Shown: piece by piece, positions 1 through 6,092 of the stretch | Layout of the letters: every line of letters begins with the position of its first letter | Numbering within the stretch: position 1 is the stretch's first letter | Source of the DNA: Bacteroidales bacterium UBA1237 | Lineage (GTDB): Bacteria > Bacteroidota > Bacteroidia > Bacteroidales > UBA932 | Length of the DNA: 8,556 bases | Assembly: GCA_002308935.1 (NCBI GenBank) | Contig: DBWN01000019.1 | Coordinates: forward strand, 2,514-11,069 | Direction: 5' to 3' | The notes under the pieces: model-generated | What the model saw: the letters and a program-made list of their open reading frames with translations, nothing else | What the model was told of the DNA's origin: nothing | Databases searched by the model: none | Made by a program: the position numbers and the translations under genes

Positions 1-1757
1 CTGTTCTTCTGGACGGAGACGGTGATCTCGGAATTGCCGCTTCCGCTGGAAGGGGACACCGTGCACCAGCTCTCGCTGGAAGTTATTTTCCAGTCCATGT
101 TGGAAGAAACGTTGGCTTTCTTCGATTCCGCGTTTTCTCCGAAATACACTGACATCGGTGTCACTTCGAGAGAAGGGGTGGCTCCTTCCTGGGTGACTGA
201 AACCGGAACGCACACTTCCTTGTCATTGCAGAATACGATGGTTCCGCTCCTCTTTTCAGCGGTAGTGTTCGCTTCAGCCCTGAAATTGTAGACGGTTCCT
301 CCGTTTGAAGTGGATACGTTCTTCACCCAGTCGGGGCAGGAACTCATCCTGAACCCGAGGGTGGATGTCACCGTGATGTCGAACGCTCCTCCGCTTGAAG
401 GAAGGCTGACTTCAGTAGGGGAGATCGTGAACACGTCTCCTCCTTTCTGGCTGACTTGGATTGTCCGGGTGAGCCCTGAGGAGGTGGATACCGTTATTGT
501 TGCGCTCCTGGCATCAGTGGTGTTGTTGTCATCGGCCTTGATGGTGAGGGTGGCGTTACCGCTGCCGTTCGCGGGGGAGACTTTGCACCAGGACTTGTCT
601 GATGATGCTGTCCAGTCAGTGTTTGAAGTGACCGTTACGGACTTTTCAGATGCGGAGCACTCGAATGACAGGCTTGATACTGAAATCTCGATTTTGGGGT
701 CTTCAGGTTTTCCGGCCTGTTTCACAGTGACGGGGATGCACACTTCCTTGTCGTTGCAGAACACTATCGTTCCGGTCCTGTCGCTTTCCGAGGGGTTGGC
801 TTCAGCCTTGAAGGTGTAGACATCCCTGTCGAAGCCGGCCTCGGAGATCCAGTCGGGATGGGAACTGATCTTGTATCCGATGGAGGATGTCACCTTGATG
901 TCGAAGGATCCTCCGCCGAAAGGCACTGAAACTTCAGTGGGGGAAATCTCGAACACGTCAATGCCGGCCTGCTCTACCTTTACTGTTTGGGAGAGTCCGG
1001 AATCCGTCTTAACTGTTATGGTGGTCGACCTTGTGGAGGTCTGCTCGTGCTTGCTGACCTTTACCTTGACTGTGCCGTTACCGCTGGCGGATGCAGGGGT
1101 GACCGTACACCAGCTCTGTGGAGAAGAGACTGTCCAGTCTACGTTGGATGATACTGTGAAGGTCTGCTCTCCGCCTTCGGAGTCGAACTGGAGGGACTCT
1201 GTGGAAACGGACAGGACCGGGCTTTCGGTCTTCCCGTCCTGGGTGACTGAAACCGGAACGCATTCTTCCTTGTCATTGCAGAAGACGATTGCGCCCTTTC
1301 TCTCGGCTTTGTCAGAGTTCTCGGCCGCCTTGAAAAGATAAGTCGTAGTGATGTTGTTCTTTGTGGATCCCGTTTCGGTTATCCATTCCGGCTTGCTGCT
1401 CAGTTCGAATCCCATGGTCGCGGTGACCTTGACTTCGAACTCGCTTTCCACGTATGATATGTTCACTTCCCTTGGGGAAATGTCGAACACTTCGGCTCCG
1501 TCCTGGGATATCTCGACATCCTGGTATTTCCCGTTGGAAGTCTTCACTGTAATGGTCGCCTTCCTGGGCGAAGTTTCCGTGAGTGCGGATACCTTGAATG
1601 TGACCTTGGCGTTGTTATTTCCGCTCTTCGGGCTCACCGTGCACCAGTCGCCGGTCGAAGAGACTGTCCAGCTTGTGTTCGAAGTGACGTCGAACGACCC
1701 TTCGCCTCCTTCTGAATCGAACGTGAATGAAGACTCGGAGACTTCGAGTTCCTCGAC
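1..1757 (-). repeat. Alternating A-B Ig-domain super-repeat, period about 525 bp
   Basis: Inside the BACON gene, pairs of one type A and one type B domain repeat: residues 225-400 (1757-1230), 401-574 (1229-708), 575-750 (707-180), and the start of a fourth pair from 751 (179 to the edge). Pair lengths are 176, 174 and 176 residues. Type A units carry the W-C-x-V-S/T-P signature. Type B units carry PEW/PDW, then an FKAEAN-like strand, then FCNDKE-x-C. DNA identity is high in places: 187-239 and 1237-1289 differ at only 3 of 53 positions, and they lie exactly 1050 bp apart, twice the period. This points to duplication of two-domain units rather than of single domains. Confidence 0.85.
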
Positions 1758-2429
1758 GAATCCGCTCTGGGTGATTCCCACCTCACGGAACTGTCCGCTG
1801 GAGGTTTTCACGGTTATGGTGGCGTTTCTGGTCGAGGTCTCCGTATGCTTTTCGACTTTGAAAGTTATCTTGGCGTTGTTCTTGCCGTTCTTGGGGCTCA
1901 CCGTACACCAAGCGCTGGAGGATGAGACAGTCCAGGATACGTTCGAGTTTATCTCGAATGAACCTTCTCCTCCATCAGCATCAAAGGTGAAAGTGTCTTT
2001 TGACACTTCTAGCTCCTCGTCCACCTTTTGGGCGGCGGCCTGTCTGACGGTCACCGTCTTCCGGGCTACACCGCTCTTGATGGTATATGAAGCCTGTCTG
2101 TCTTCGTATGAGGTGTTCTTTACGGCAGATACGTTGATCTTCGAAGATCCGGAGCTTCCCGACGAGGGTGATACCGTGCACCATGATACTGATCCCGAGG
2201 TTTCGATGGACCATTCGGCTGTTGAAGTGAAGGAAACCGAAGCGGATCCGCCATCAGCTTTGAATTCGACCAAGGCGTTACCGTCACTGGTCTGGGAAAC
2301 GTTGCCACCTCCGGAAATGTTGAATTTGATTTCCGGAGCGGTTTCCTCTTTGGCTTTTTCGGGGCTGCAGGTGACCAGGAACAACAAGGCCGCCAATGCC
2401 GCTCCAAGAAGGCATGGAATCTTTCGCAT
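1..2429 (-). CDS. Secreted lipoprotein with at least nine tandem BACON-like domains (C-terminus beyond left edge)
   Basis: The frame is open from the ATG at 2429 to base 1, giving 809 complete codons with no stop. Residues 1-21 form a lipoprotein signal peptide: basic start (MRK), hydrophobic core, and lipobox L18-V19-T20-C21, so the mature protein should be lipidated at Cys21 and face the periplasm or cell surface. Nine Ig-like beta-sandwich domains follow at about 36-132, 138-224, 225-312, 313-400, 401-490, 491-574, 575-664, 665-750 and 751-809 (cut). Domains 1, 2, 3, 5, 7 and 9 are classic BACON (type A), with conserved W near the middle and SWC-x-VSP or a close variant. Domains 4, 6 and 8 (type B) begin FxISPxEV and end in an FCNDKE motif and PVxVxQ. 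BACON domains are typical of Bacteroidota surface proteins and are thought to bind carbohydrate, mucin or cell wall, or to act as spacers. No catalytic domain is visible. The gene is divergent from the sugar operon, so a functional link is only possible, not shown. Confidence 0.93.
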   Translation of the reverse strand, partial: MRKIPCLLGAALAALLFLVTCSPEKAKEETAPEIKFNISGGGNVSQTSDGNALVEFKADGGSASVSFTSTAEWSIETSGSVSWCTVSPSSGSSGSSKINVSAVKNTSYEDRQASYTIKSGVARKTVTVRQAAAQKVDEELEVSKDTFTFDADGGEGSFEINSNVSWTVSSSSAWCTVSPKNGKNNAKITFKVEKHTETSTRNATITVKTSSGQFREVGITQSGFVEELEVSESSFTFDSEGGEGSFDVTSNTSWTVSSTGDWCTVSPKSGNNNAKVTFKVSALTETSPRKATITVKTSNGKYQDVEISQDGAEVFDISPREVNISYVESEFEVKVTATMGFELSSKPEWITETGSTKNNITTTYLFKAAENSDKAERKGAIVFCNDKEECVPVSVTQDGKTESPVLSVSTESLQFDSEGGEQTFTVSSNVDWTVSSPQSWCTVTPASASGNGTVKVKVSKHEQTSTRSTTITVKTDSGLSQTVKVEQAGIDVFEISPTEVSVPFGGGSFDIKVTSSIGYKISSHPDWISEAGFDRDVYTFKAEANPSESDRTGTIVFCNDKEVCIPVTVKQAGKPEDPKIEISVSSLSFECSASEKSVTVTSNTDWTASSDKSWCKVSPANGSGNATLTIKADDNNTTDARSATITVSTSSGLTRTIQVSQKGGDVFTISPTEVSLPSSGGAFDITVTSTLGFRMSSCPDWVKNVSTSNGGTVYNFRAEANTTAEKRSGTIVFCNDKEVCVPVSVTQEGATPSLEVTPMSVYFGENAESKKANVSSNMDWKITSSESWCTVSPSSGSGNSEITVSVQKN
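2034..2324 (-). other. First, most divergent BACON domain (type A)
   Basis: Residues about 36-132 of the lipoprotein. It has the beta-sandwich pattern VEFKADGG, AEWSIE, SWCTVSP, ASYTIKSG and VTVRQAA, which matches the BACON consensus. It differs from the other A units by longer turns and lacks the conserved EELEVS opening strand seen in units two and three (from residues 138 and 226). It acts as the membrane-proximal cap of the array. Confidence 0.75.
2367..2429 (-). other. Lipoprotein signal peptide (SPase II)
   Basis: Codons 1-21 of the BACON protein. The n-region is MRK, the hydrophobic stretch spans about residues 7-19, and the lipobox LVTC ends at Cys21. The following residues (SPEKAKEE) are charged and flexible, as in exported Bacteroidota lipoproteins, but they do not exactly match a known surface-export signal, so outer-leaflet placement is uncertain. 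This clear signal also supports the ATG at 2429 as the true start. Confidence 0.85.
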
Positions 2430-2479
2430 ATTTCTGAAAAGATGAGGTTATTAGTAGTGTTGCTTTACACAATCGCCCC

Positions 2480-2513
2480 CGAATATACCTCTTTTTATTC
2501 AAACAAATTCAAA
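2480..2513 (-). promoter_or_regulatory. Weak candidate Bacteroides-type promoter for the BACON lipoprotein
   Basis: Read on the minus strand, TATATTCG (2487-2480) matches the -7 consensus TAnnTTTG at all but one fixed position. A TTTG (2513-2510) lies 22 bp upstream, one more than the usual 19-21. It would give a leader of roughly 45 nt before the ATG at 2429. The match is imperfect and the region is AT-rich, so chance is a real alternative. Confidence 0.4.
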
Positions 2514-2607
2514 AATTCGTAAAGCATTGCCTTTGAACGTCTGAATTTAACTGGACAAGCTGGGTGGCAAATAGCTTCCGCTGCTCCTTTCGTAAGCGAT
2601 GGTACCG

Positions 2608-2630
2608 GACTCTTTCAAGAGTCAGTTTTT
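2608..2630 (+). terminator. Terminator-like hairpin with U-tract inside the divergent spacer
   Basis: GACTCT (2608-2613) pairs with AGAGTC (2618-2623) around a TTCA loop and is followed by AG and five T, then ATT. This is the form of a small rho-independent terminator reading rightward. No rightward gene lies just upstream, because the lipoprotein gene is read the other way. It may end a short untranslated RNA, insulate the operon, or be fortuitous. The stem is only six pairs. Confidence 0.45.
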
Positions 2631-2690
2631 ATTATACAAAGGAGAATTGCCTTCACATTACTTGTCAAAAGGGGCGTCTTTATGTAAAGA

Positions 2691-2708
2691 AAAAAAGCCG
2701 TCTTTTTT
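2691..2708. terminator. A/T-rich symmetric hairpin, possible bidirectional terminator or insulator
   Basis: AAAAAAG (2691-2697) and CTTTTTT (2702-2708) are perfect complements around a CCGT loop. The T-run follows the stem on either strand, as in bidirectional terminators, but the stem has a single G-C pair and is weak. It lies about 40 bp upstream of the operon promoter and could block read-through into it. Confidence 0.3.
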
Positions 2709-2722
2709 CAAAAACTTTCGAC

Positions 2723-2736
2723 TTTTAACGTTAAAA
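2723..2736. promoter_or_regulatory. 14-bp perfect palindrome, candidate operator
   Basis: TTTTAACGTTAAAA is a perfect inverted repeat with a central CG. It ends 13 bp before the -33 element of the operon promoter. It is flanked by near-direct repeats AAAACTTTCG (2711-2720) and AAAATCTTTCG (2733-2743). A central AACGTT is common in operators of LacI-family sugar regulators, so a sugar-responsive regulator is a plausible binder. No regulator gene is in the window, and AT-rich palindromes can arise by chance. Confidence 0.45.
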
Positions 2737-2749
2737 TCTTTCGTTTCCT

Positions 2750-2780
2750 TTTGTTTTTTCGTTTTGGTTGATTATATTTG
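2750..2780 (+). promoter_or_regulatory. Strong Bacteroides-type promoter of the sugar operon
   Basis: TTTG (2750-2753), a 19-bp spacer, and TATATTTG (2773-2780) match the Bacteroidota primary-sigma consensus TTTG / N19-21 / TAnnTTTG at every fixed position. Transcription should begin near 2785, leaving a leader of about 25 nt before the ATG at 2810. Its position rules out the upstream in-frame TTG at 2768 as a start, because that codon lies within the promoter. Confidence 0.85.
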
Positions 2781-2809
2781 CTCCAGATTACCATCATATC
2801 AAGACAATC

Positions 2810-3649
2810 ATGGACAACAATCAGCTGAAATTGATTTCAGAGTTAAGCAGAAAGAGGTTGATCGAAATCATCTGCAGTGCGAAAGCGGGACACACGGGTG
2901 GTGACCTCTCTTGTCTCAATGTACTTACCGTATTATACTTTCATACATTGAACCTTAAGGCTGACGCCCTCAAGGACCCCGACCGTGACCGTTTTATCCT
3001 CAGCAAGGGCCATTGTGTAGAGGCTCTGTTCGTCACACTTGAGGCTGCCGGCATCCTCCCCAAGGAGGAACTTGACACTCTCGGACAGTTCAATTCCCCT
3101 CTTGCCGGACATCCGACAATCAACGTCCCCGGAATTGAAGTAAATTCCGGTGCACTCGGTCATGGACTCCCGATAGGTGTTGGAATGGCCATTGCGGCGA
3201 AGATGGACGGGAAAGCATGGAAGACTTTCGTACTGATGGGAGACGGTGAACAGGGAGAAGGATCCATTTACGAGGCTGCGATGGCTGGCCATCAGTATCA
3301 TCTTGACAATCTTGTGGCGATCATTGACCGCAACCGCCTTCAGATAAGCGGCAATACCGAAGACGTCATGGCCATTGACAATATCGTTGAAAAATGGTCG
3401 GCTTTCGGTTGGGATGTCAAGCAGATGAACGGTGATGACATTGATTCCATAGTGGAAACCTTTGACGGGATAGATTACACGAACGGCAAACCCCACCTTA
3501 TCGTCTCCAATTCTACCAAAGGTCTGGGCGTTTCTTTCATGGAGAATGTCGCAAAATGGCACCATGGAGTGCCTTCAGCTGAACAATACGAAGTGGCGAT
3601 TGAAGATATTGAAAAGAGAATAGCAAAGGCAAAGGAGGAGATGAAATGA
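2810..3649 (+). CDS. Transketolase, N-terminal (thiamine diphosphate/metal-binding) subunit
   Basis: This 279-residue protein corresponds to the N-terminal third to half of a full transketolase, which binds the pyrophosphate of thiamine diphosphate and Mg2+. Visible motifs are the AGHTGGDLS segment (residues 26-34, with the active-site His28), LSKGH (64-68), GHP (100-102), GALGHGLP (114-121), and the cofactor motif G144-D145-G146 to N175, 30 residues apart, with EGSIYEAAM between. The usual GGSLS is GGDLS here. It should pair with the C-terminal subunit encoded next; split transketolases are common in anaerobes and in specialised sugar pathways. The ATG at 2810 is chosen because the promoter ends at 2780; there is no Shine-Dalgarno sequence. 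As the first gene of a kinase/isomerase operon, it probably cleaves the operon's own ketose phosphate by two-carbon transfer. Housekeeping pentose phosphate activity is the alternative. Confidence 0.93.
   Translation: MDNNQLKLISELSRKRLIEIICSAKAGHTGGDLSCLNVLTVLYFHTLNLKADALKDPDRDRFILSKGHCVEALFVTLEAAGILPKEELDTLGQFNSPLAGHPTINVPGIEVNSGALGHGLPIGVGMAIAAKMDGKAWKTFVLMGDGEQGEGSIYEAAMAGHQYHLDNLVAIIDRNRLQISGNTEDVMAIDNIVEKWSAFGWDVKQMNGDDIDSIVETFDGIDYTNGKPHLIVSNSTKGLGVSFMENVAKWHHGVPSAEQYEVAIEDIEKRIAKAKEEMK
3633..3638 (+). promoter_or_regulatory. Shine-Dalgarno-like AGGAGG before the second transketolase gene
   Basis: AGGAGG lies seven bases before the ATG at 3646, an ideal spacing for a ribosome-binding site. 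Bacteroidota rarely use such sites, and this one sits within Lys/Glu codons at the end of the first subunit, so it may be coincidental. With the 4-bp ATGA overlap it would favour coupled, equimolar synthesis of the two subunits. Confidence 0.5.
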
Positions 3650-4569
3650 TAGCTTGCAGAAAAAGTTTTACGGATACGCTCCTTTCGCTGGCGCGTACTG
3701 ACAAGAATATAGTCGCAGTGACCACGGACGCCCGTGGATCAGTCACGTTGGGTGATTTCGCAAAAGAATTGCCGGCGCAGTTCGTGGAGTGCGGAATAGC
3801 TGAACAGGACGCTGTCGGAATCTCGGCAGGTCTCGCTCACAGCGGAAAGAAGGTCTTCTGCTGCGGTCCCGCATGTTTTTATGTGGCAAGAAGCCTTGAG
3901 CAGGTCAAGGTCGACCTCGCTTACAGCAGGAATCCTGTCAAGATTCTCGGAGTAAGCGGCGGAGTCGCTTATGGCGCCCTGGGTGCCACTCACCACAGCC
4001 TGCATGACATAGCCGTCCTGAGGACCTTCCCGGGAATGAATGTGGTTCTCCCTTGCGACGCCCGCCAGACAGCCAAACTCGTGAAATTCCTGGTGGATTT
4101 CCCGGAGCCGGTTTACATAAGGGTCGGCAGGGCTGCTGTTCCCGATGTCTATGAGAACGACGACTTCACATTCGAGATCGGCAAAGCTAACATGCTCCAG
4201 GACGGTAAGGACCTTACCATCATCGGAACTGGAGAGACAGTGTACCACGCTTTCAAGGCTGGACAGGAGCTCTCTTCTAAAGGAATCTCATGCCGTGTGC
4301 TGGATTTCTCCTGGATCAAGCCCTTCGACAAAGATGCCGTTCTTAAGGCCGCCAATGAGACCGGACGCATAATCACTGTTGAGGAGCACAGCCGTTTCGG
4401 AGGTCTCGGCGCACTCGTCACCGAAGCCCTTTCCGAGAATCCTGTACCTGTACGCATCCTAGGAATTCCTGATGAGGATGTCATCCATGCCACCTCTCCG
4501 GAAATCTTCCATTACTACGGCCTTGATGCCGAAGGTATCGTCAAATCAGCACTTGATTTCATAAAGTAA
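3646..4569 (+). CDS. Transketolase, C-terminal (pyrimidine-binding and C-domain) subunit
   Basis: This 307-residue protein carries the two remaining transketolase domains. The pyrimidine-binding domain (about 1-165) includes ECGIAEQ, whose Glu53 matches the catalytic Glu that activates thiamine diphosphate, then GATHHSLHDIA (113-123), whose histidines lie in the substrate channel, and PVYIRVGR (155-162). The C-terminal domain (about 175-307) has IIGTGE, the VEEHS motif at 245-249 and GLGALVTE. Its start overlaps the stop of the first subunit gene (ATGA), so the two are surely translated together and form the active alpha2-beta2-type enzyme. No residue needed for catalysis appears lost. The acceptor and donor are not readable from the sequence. 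Known two-subunit relatives include ordinary pentose phosphate transketolases, apulose-4-phosphate transketolase and sulfofructose transketolase; the neighbouring kinase argues for a phosphorylated donor. Confidence 0.92.
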   Translation: MIACRKSFTDTLLSLARTDKNIVAVTTDARGSVTLGDFAKELPAQFVECGIAEQDAVGISAGLAHSGKKVFCCGPACFYVARSLEQVKVDLAYSRNPVKILGVSGGVAYGALGATHHSLHDIAVLRTFPGMNVVLPCDARQTAKLVKFLVDFPEPVYIRVGRAAVPDVYENDDFTFEIGKANMLQDGKDLTIIGTGETVYHAFKAGQELSSKGISCRVLDFSWIKPFDKDAVLKAANETGRIITVEEHSRFGGLGALVTEALSENPVPVRILGIPDEDVIHATSPEIFHYYGLDAEGIVKSALDFIK

Positions 4570-4575
4570 AGCACC

Positions 4576-6054
4576 ATGGAACATCAGGTAATATCTGTAG
4601 ACCAGAGCACCCAGTCGACAAAGGCTCTCCTTTTCTCAGAAGACGGACGTCTCCTTCAGATGGCTTCCGTACAGCATGACCAGATCTATCCAAAAGAGGG
4701 ATGGGTCGAGCACGATCCTGAAATCTTATACGCGAACACTGTAAAGGTTATCAACGAGGTAGTCAAGGCAGGCAAAGGAACCGATGTCGAGTATTCCCTT
4801 GCCCTTACCAATCAGCGCGAGACGGTGGTCGTCTGGAACAAGAAGACCGGTAAGCCGGTCTCGAACGCTGTGGTATGGCAGTGCATGAGAGGGAAAGACA
4901 TCTGCGACAGCCTCAAAGCCAAAGGTTGCGACGCTCTTGTCCAGGAAAGAAGCGGATTGCTGATTGACCCCTATTTCTCCGCCAGCGGTGCAAAGTGGAT
5001 TCTTGACAACGTGGACGGAGCCAGAAAGGCTGCCCAGGACGGTGACCTTCTCATGGGAACAGTCGAGTGCTGGCTCATCTGGAAACTCACCGGAGGCAAG
5101 GTGCACGCGACGGATTATACAAACGCTTCACGTACATTGCTTTTCAACATACACACCCTTGACTGGGATGAAGACCTTCTGGATCTTTTCACCATTCCCC
5201 GCAGCATGATGGCGGATCCCCGCCCTTGTGATGCTTTCTATGGGGAGACTACCGTTGAAGGACTCTTCGGGAAGCCCATCCCCATCGCGGGCGTCCTTGG
5301 CGACAGTCATGGAGCTCTCGCCGGTCAGATGTGCTTCGGTGAAGGCCTTGGTAAAGCCACCTACGGAACGGGCTCTTCCGTAATGGTGAATATCGGTGAA
5401 AACTGCGCCACTCCTCCTGCAGGTCTTGTGACCTCAGTCGGCTTCGCCGCTCTCGGTAAGGTTTTCTACGCTTTTGAAGGGAACATCCATTGTACCGGTG
5501 CCACAATCACATGGCTCAAGGACAAACTCCACCTTATCGGCAGCGCCGGTGAAATCGAAGGTTTCGCCACGGCAGTTCCCGACAACGGGGGAGTGTACTT
5601 CGTTCCGGCTTTCGCCGGTCTCGGAGCACCTTGGTGGCATCCTGAGGTGAAAGCCCAGATATGTGGGCTTTCGCTCGGTTCCTCCAAGGAACATGTCTGC
5701 CGTGCGGCTCTTGAGTCGATCGGATACCAGGTCGCTGACCTTGTCAAGGCCATGACAGGTTCCGCAGGTATCGACCTCAAGGAAATCCGTGTGGACGGAG
5801 GTCCCACCAAGAACAAATTCCTCATGCAGTTCCAGTCAGACCTTCTTCAGGTTCCGGTCGTGCGCTCTGAAGTCGAGGACGCATCCGCTTTCGGCGCTTT
5901 CGTGATGAACGGTTTCGCCCGTGGCAAGTGGACTTCGTTTGATCAGGCCAAGTCCGTTTGGAACGGTGAAGCGCCAGTACTTCCGGCTCCTTACGCAAAT
6001 GTCGAGAAAGCCTATGACGGTTGGAAGGCCGCCGTGAATCAGCTTATAAAATAG
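4576..6054 (+). CDS. FGGY-family carbohydrate kinase, glycerol-kinase-like, substrate uncertain
   Basis: At 492 residues this is a full-length FGGY kinase, transferring ATP phosphate to a polyol or ketose. The N-terminal half resembles glycerol kinase closely: phosphate loop VDQSTQSTKA (8-17), GWVEHDPE (42-49), TNQRET (78-83), VVWQ (99-102), IDPYFSA (130-136) and ATDYTNASRTLLFNIHTLDW (178-197). The C-terminal half has the catalytic Asp243 in GDSHGAL, the ATP motif TYGTG (262-266) and the adenosine motif VDGGPTKNKF (406-415). In glycerol kinase the catalytic Asp is followed by a glycerol-binding Gln; here it is Ser244. VWQDR of glycerol kinase also becomes VWQCM. These changes fit a bulkier substrate such as a ketose. 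The gene starts six bases after the transketolase stop with no ribosome-binding site. Context suggests it phosphorylates the isomerase product for the transketolase. Plain glycerol or dihydroxyacetone kinase activity cannot be excluded. Confidence 0.9.
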   Translation: MEHQVISVDQSTQSTKALLFSEDGRLLQMASVQHDQIYPKEGWVEHDPEILYANTVKVINEVVKAGKGTDVEYSLALTNQRETVVVWNKKTGKPVSNAVVWQCMRGKDICDSLKAKGCDALVQERSGLLIDPYFSASGAKWILDNVDGARKAAQDGDLLMGTVECWLIWKLTGGKVHATDYTNASRTLLFNIHTLDWDEDLLDLFTIPRSMMADPRPCDAFYGETTVEGLFGKPIPIAGVLGDSHGALAGQMCFGEGLGKATYGTGSSVMVNIGENCATPPAGLVTSVGFAALGKVFYAFEGNIHCTGATITWLKDKLHLIGSAGEIEGFATAVPDNGGVYFVPAFAGLGAPWWHPEVKAQICGLSLGSSKEHVCRAALESIGYQVADLVKAMTGSAGIDLKEIRVDGGPTKNKFLMQFQSDLLQVPVVRSEVEDASAFGAFVMNGFARGKWTSFDQAKSVWNGEAPVLPAPYANVEKAYDGWKAAVNQLIK

Positions 6055-6092
6055 TCATATACAATACACACAACAATTAAAAAATCCATCTC
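6055..6092 (+). promoter_or_regulatory. A-rich intercistronic leader before the isomerase gene
   Basis: This 38-bp gap is AC- and A-rich (for example ACAATTAAAAAATC) with no Shine-Dalgarno sequence. A-rich leaders of this kind are typical of well-translated Bacteroidota genes. I see no TAnnTTTG element or hairpin, so the isomerase gene is most likely read from the upstream operon promoter. Confidence 0.5.

Larger units (their letters stand above)
2430..2809. other. Divergent intergenic spacer, AT-rich, no supported gene
   Basis: These 380 bp separate the leftward lipoprotein gene from the rightward sugar operon. I see no convincing coding sequence in either direction. The contents I can support are listed separately: two promoters, a palindrome, and two terminator-like hairpins. 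The stretch 2520-2607 is less AT-rich than its flanks and has no assigned role; I looked for a tRNA, an SRP RNA and familiar riboswitch patterns by eye and recognised none. Confidence 0.7.

Noticed and set aside
22..2445. Rightward frames at 22-291, 310-819, 871-1341 and 1348-2445
   Set aside because: They are antisense to a single uninterrupted minus-strand frame with a clear lipoprotein signal and repeated Ig domains. Their own translations show no family features, and they break at stops where the true frame stays open.
2520..2640. tRNA, SRP RNA or known riboswitch in the spacer
   Set aside because: Both strands were read for a cloverleaf with CCA-proximal stem, the SRP apical motif and familiar riboswitch cores; none was recognisable by eye.
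2768..2809. TTG at 2768 as the start of the transketolase N-terminal subunit
   Set aside because: It lies inside the -7 promoter element (2773-2780), upstream of the expected transcription start, and the extra 14 residues do not resemble a transketolase N-terminus. The ATG at 2810 fits.
2599..2904. 101-residue frame spanning the spacer and the start of the transketolase gene
   Set aside because: It crosses a terminator-like hairpin, a consensus promoter and the transketolase coding sequence in another frame, and has no recognisable features.
2933..3565. 210-residue minus-strand frame inside the first transketolase gene
   Set aside because: It is a shadow of a strongly conserved gene on the other strand; low stop frequency there follows from the biased codon use.
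2810..4569. Frameshifted or broken single transketolase gene
   Set aside because: The junction is a clean ATGA overlap at a domain boundary, both parts have complete motifs and normal split-subunit lengths, so this is a genuine two-subunit enzyme.
4576..6054. Straight assignment as glycerol kinase (glpK)
   Set aside because: Similarity is strong, but the glycerol-binding Gln after the catalytic Asp is Ser and no glycerol genes are nearby, while a sugar isomerase and transketolase are.
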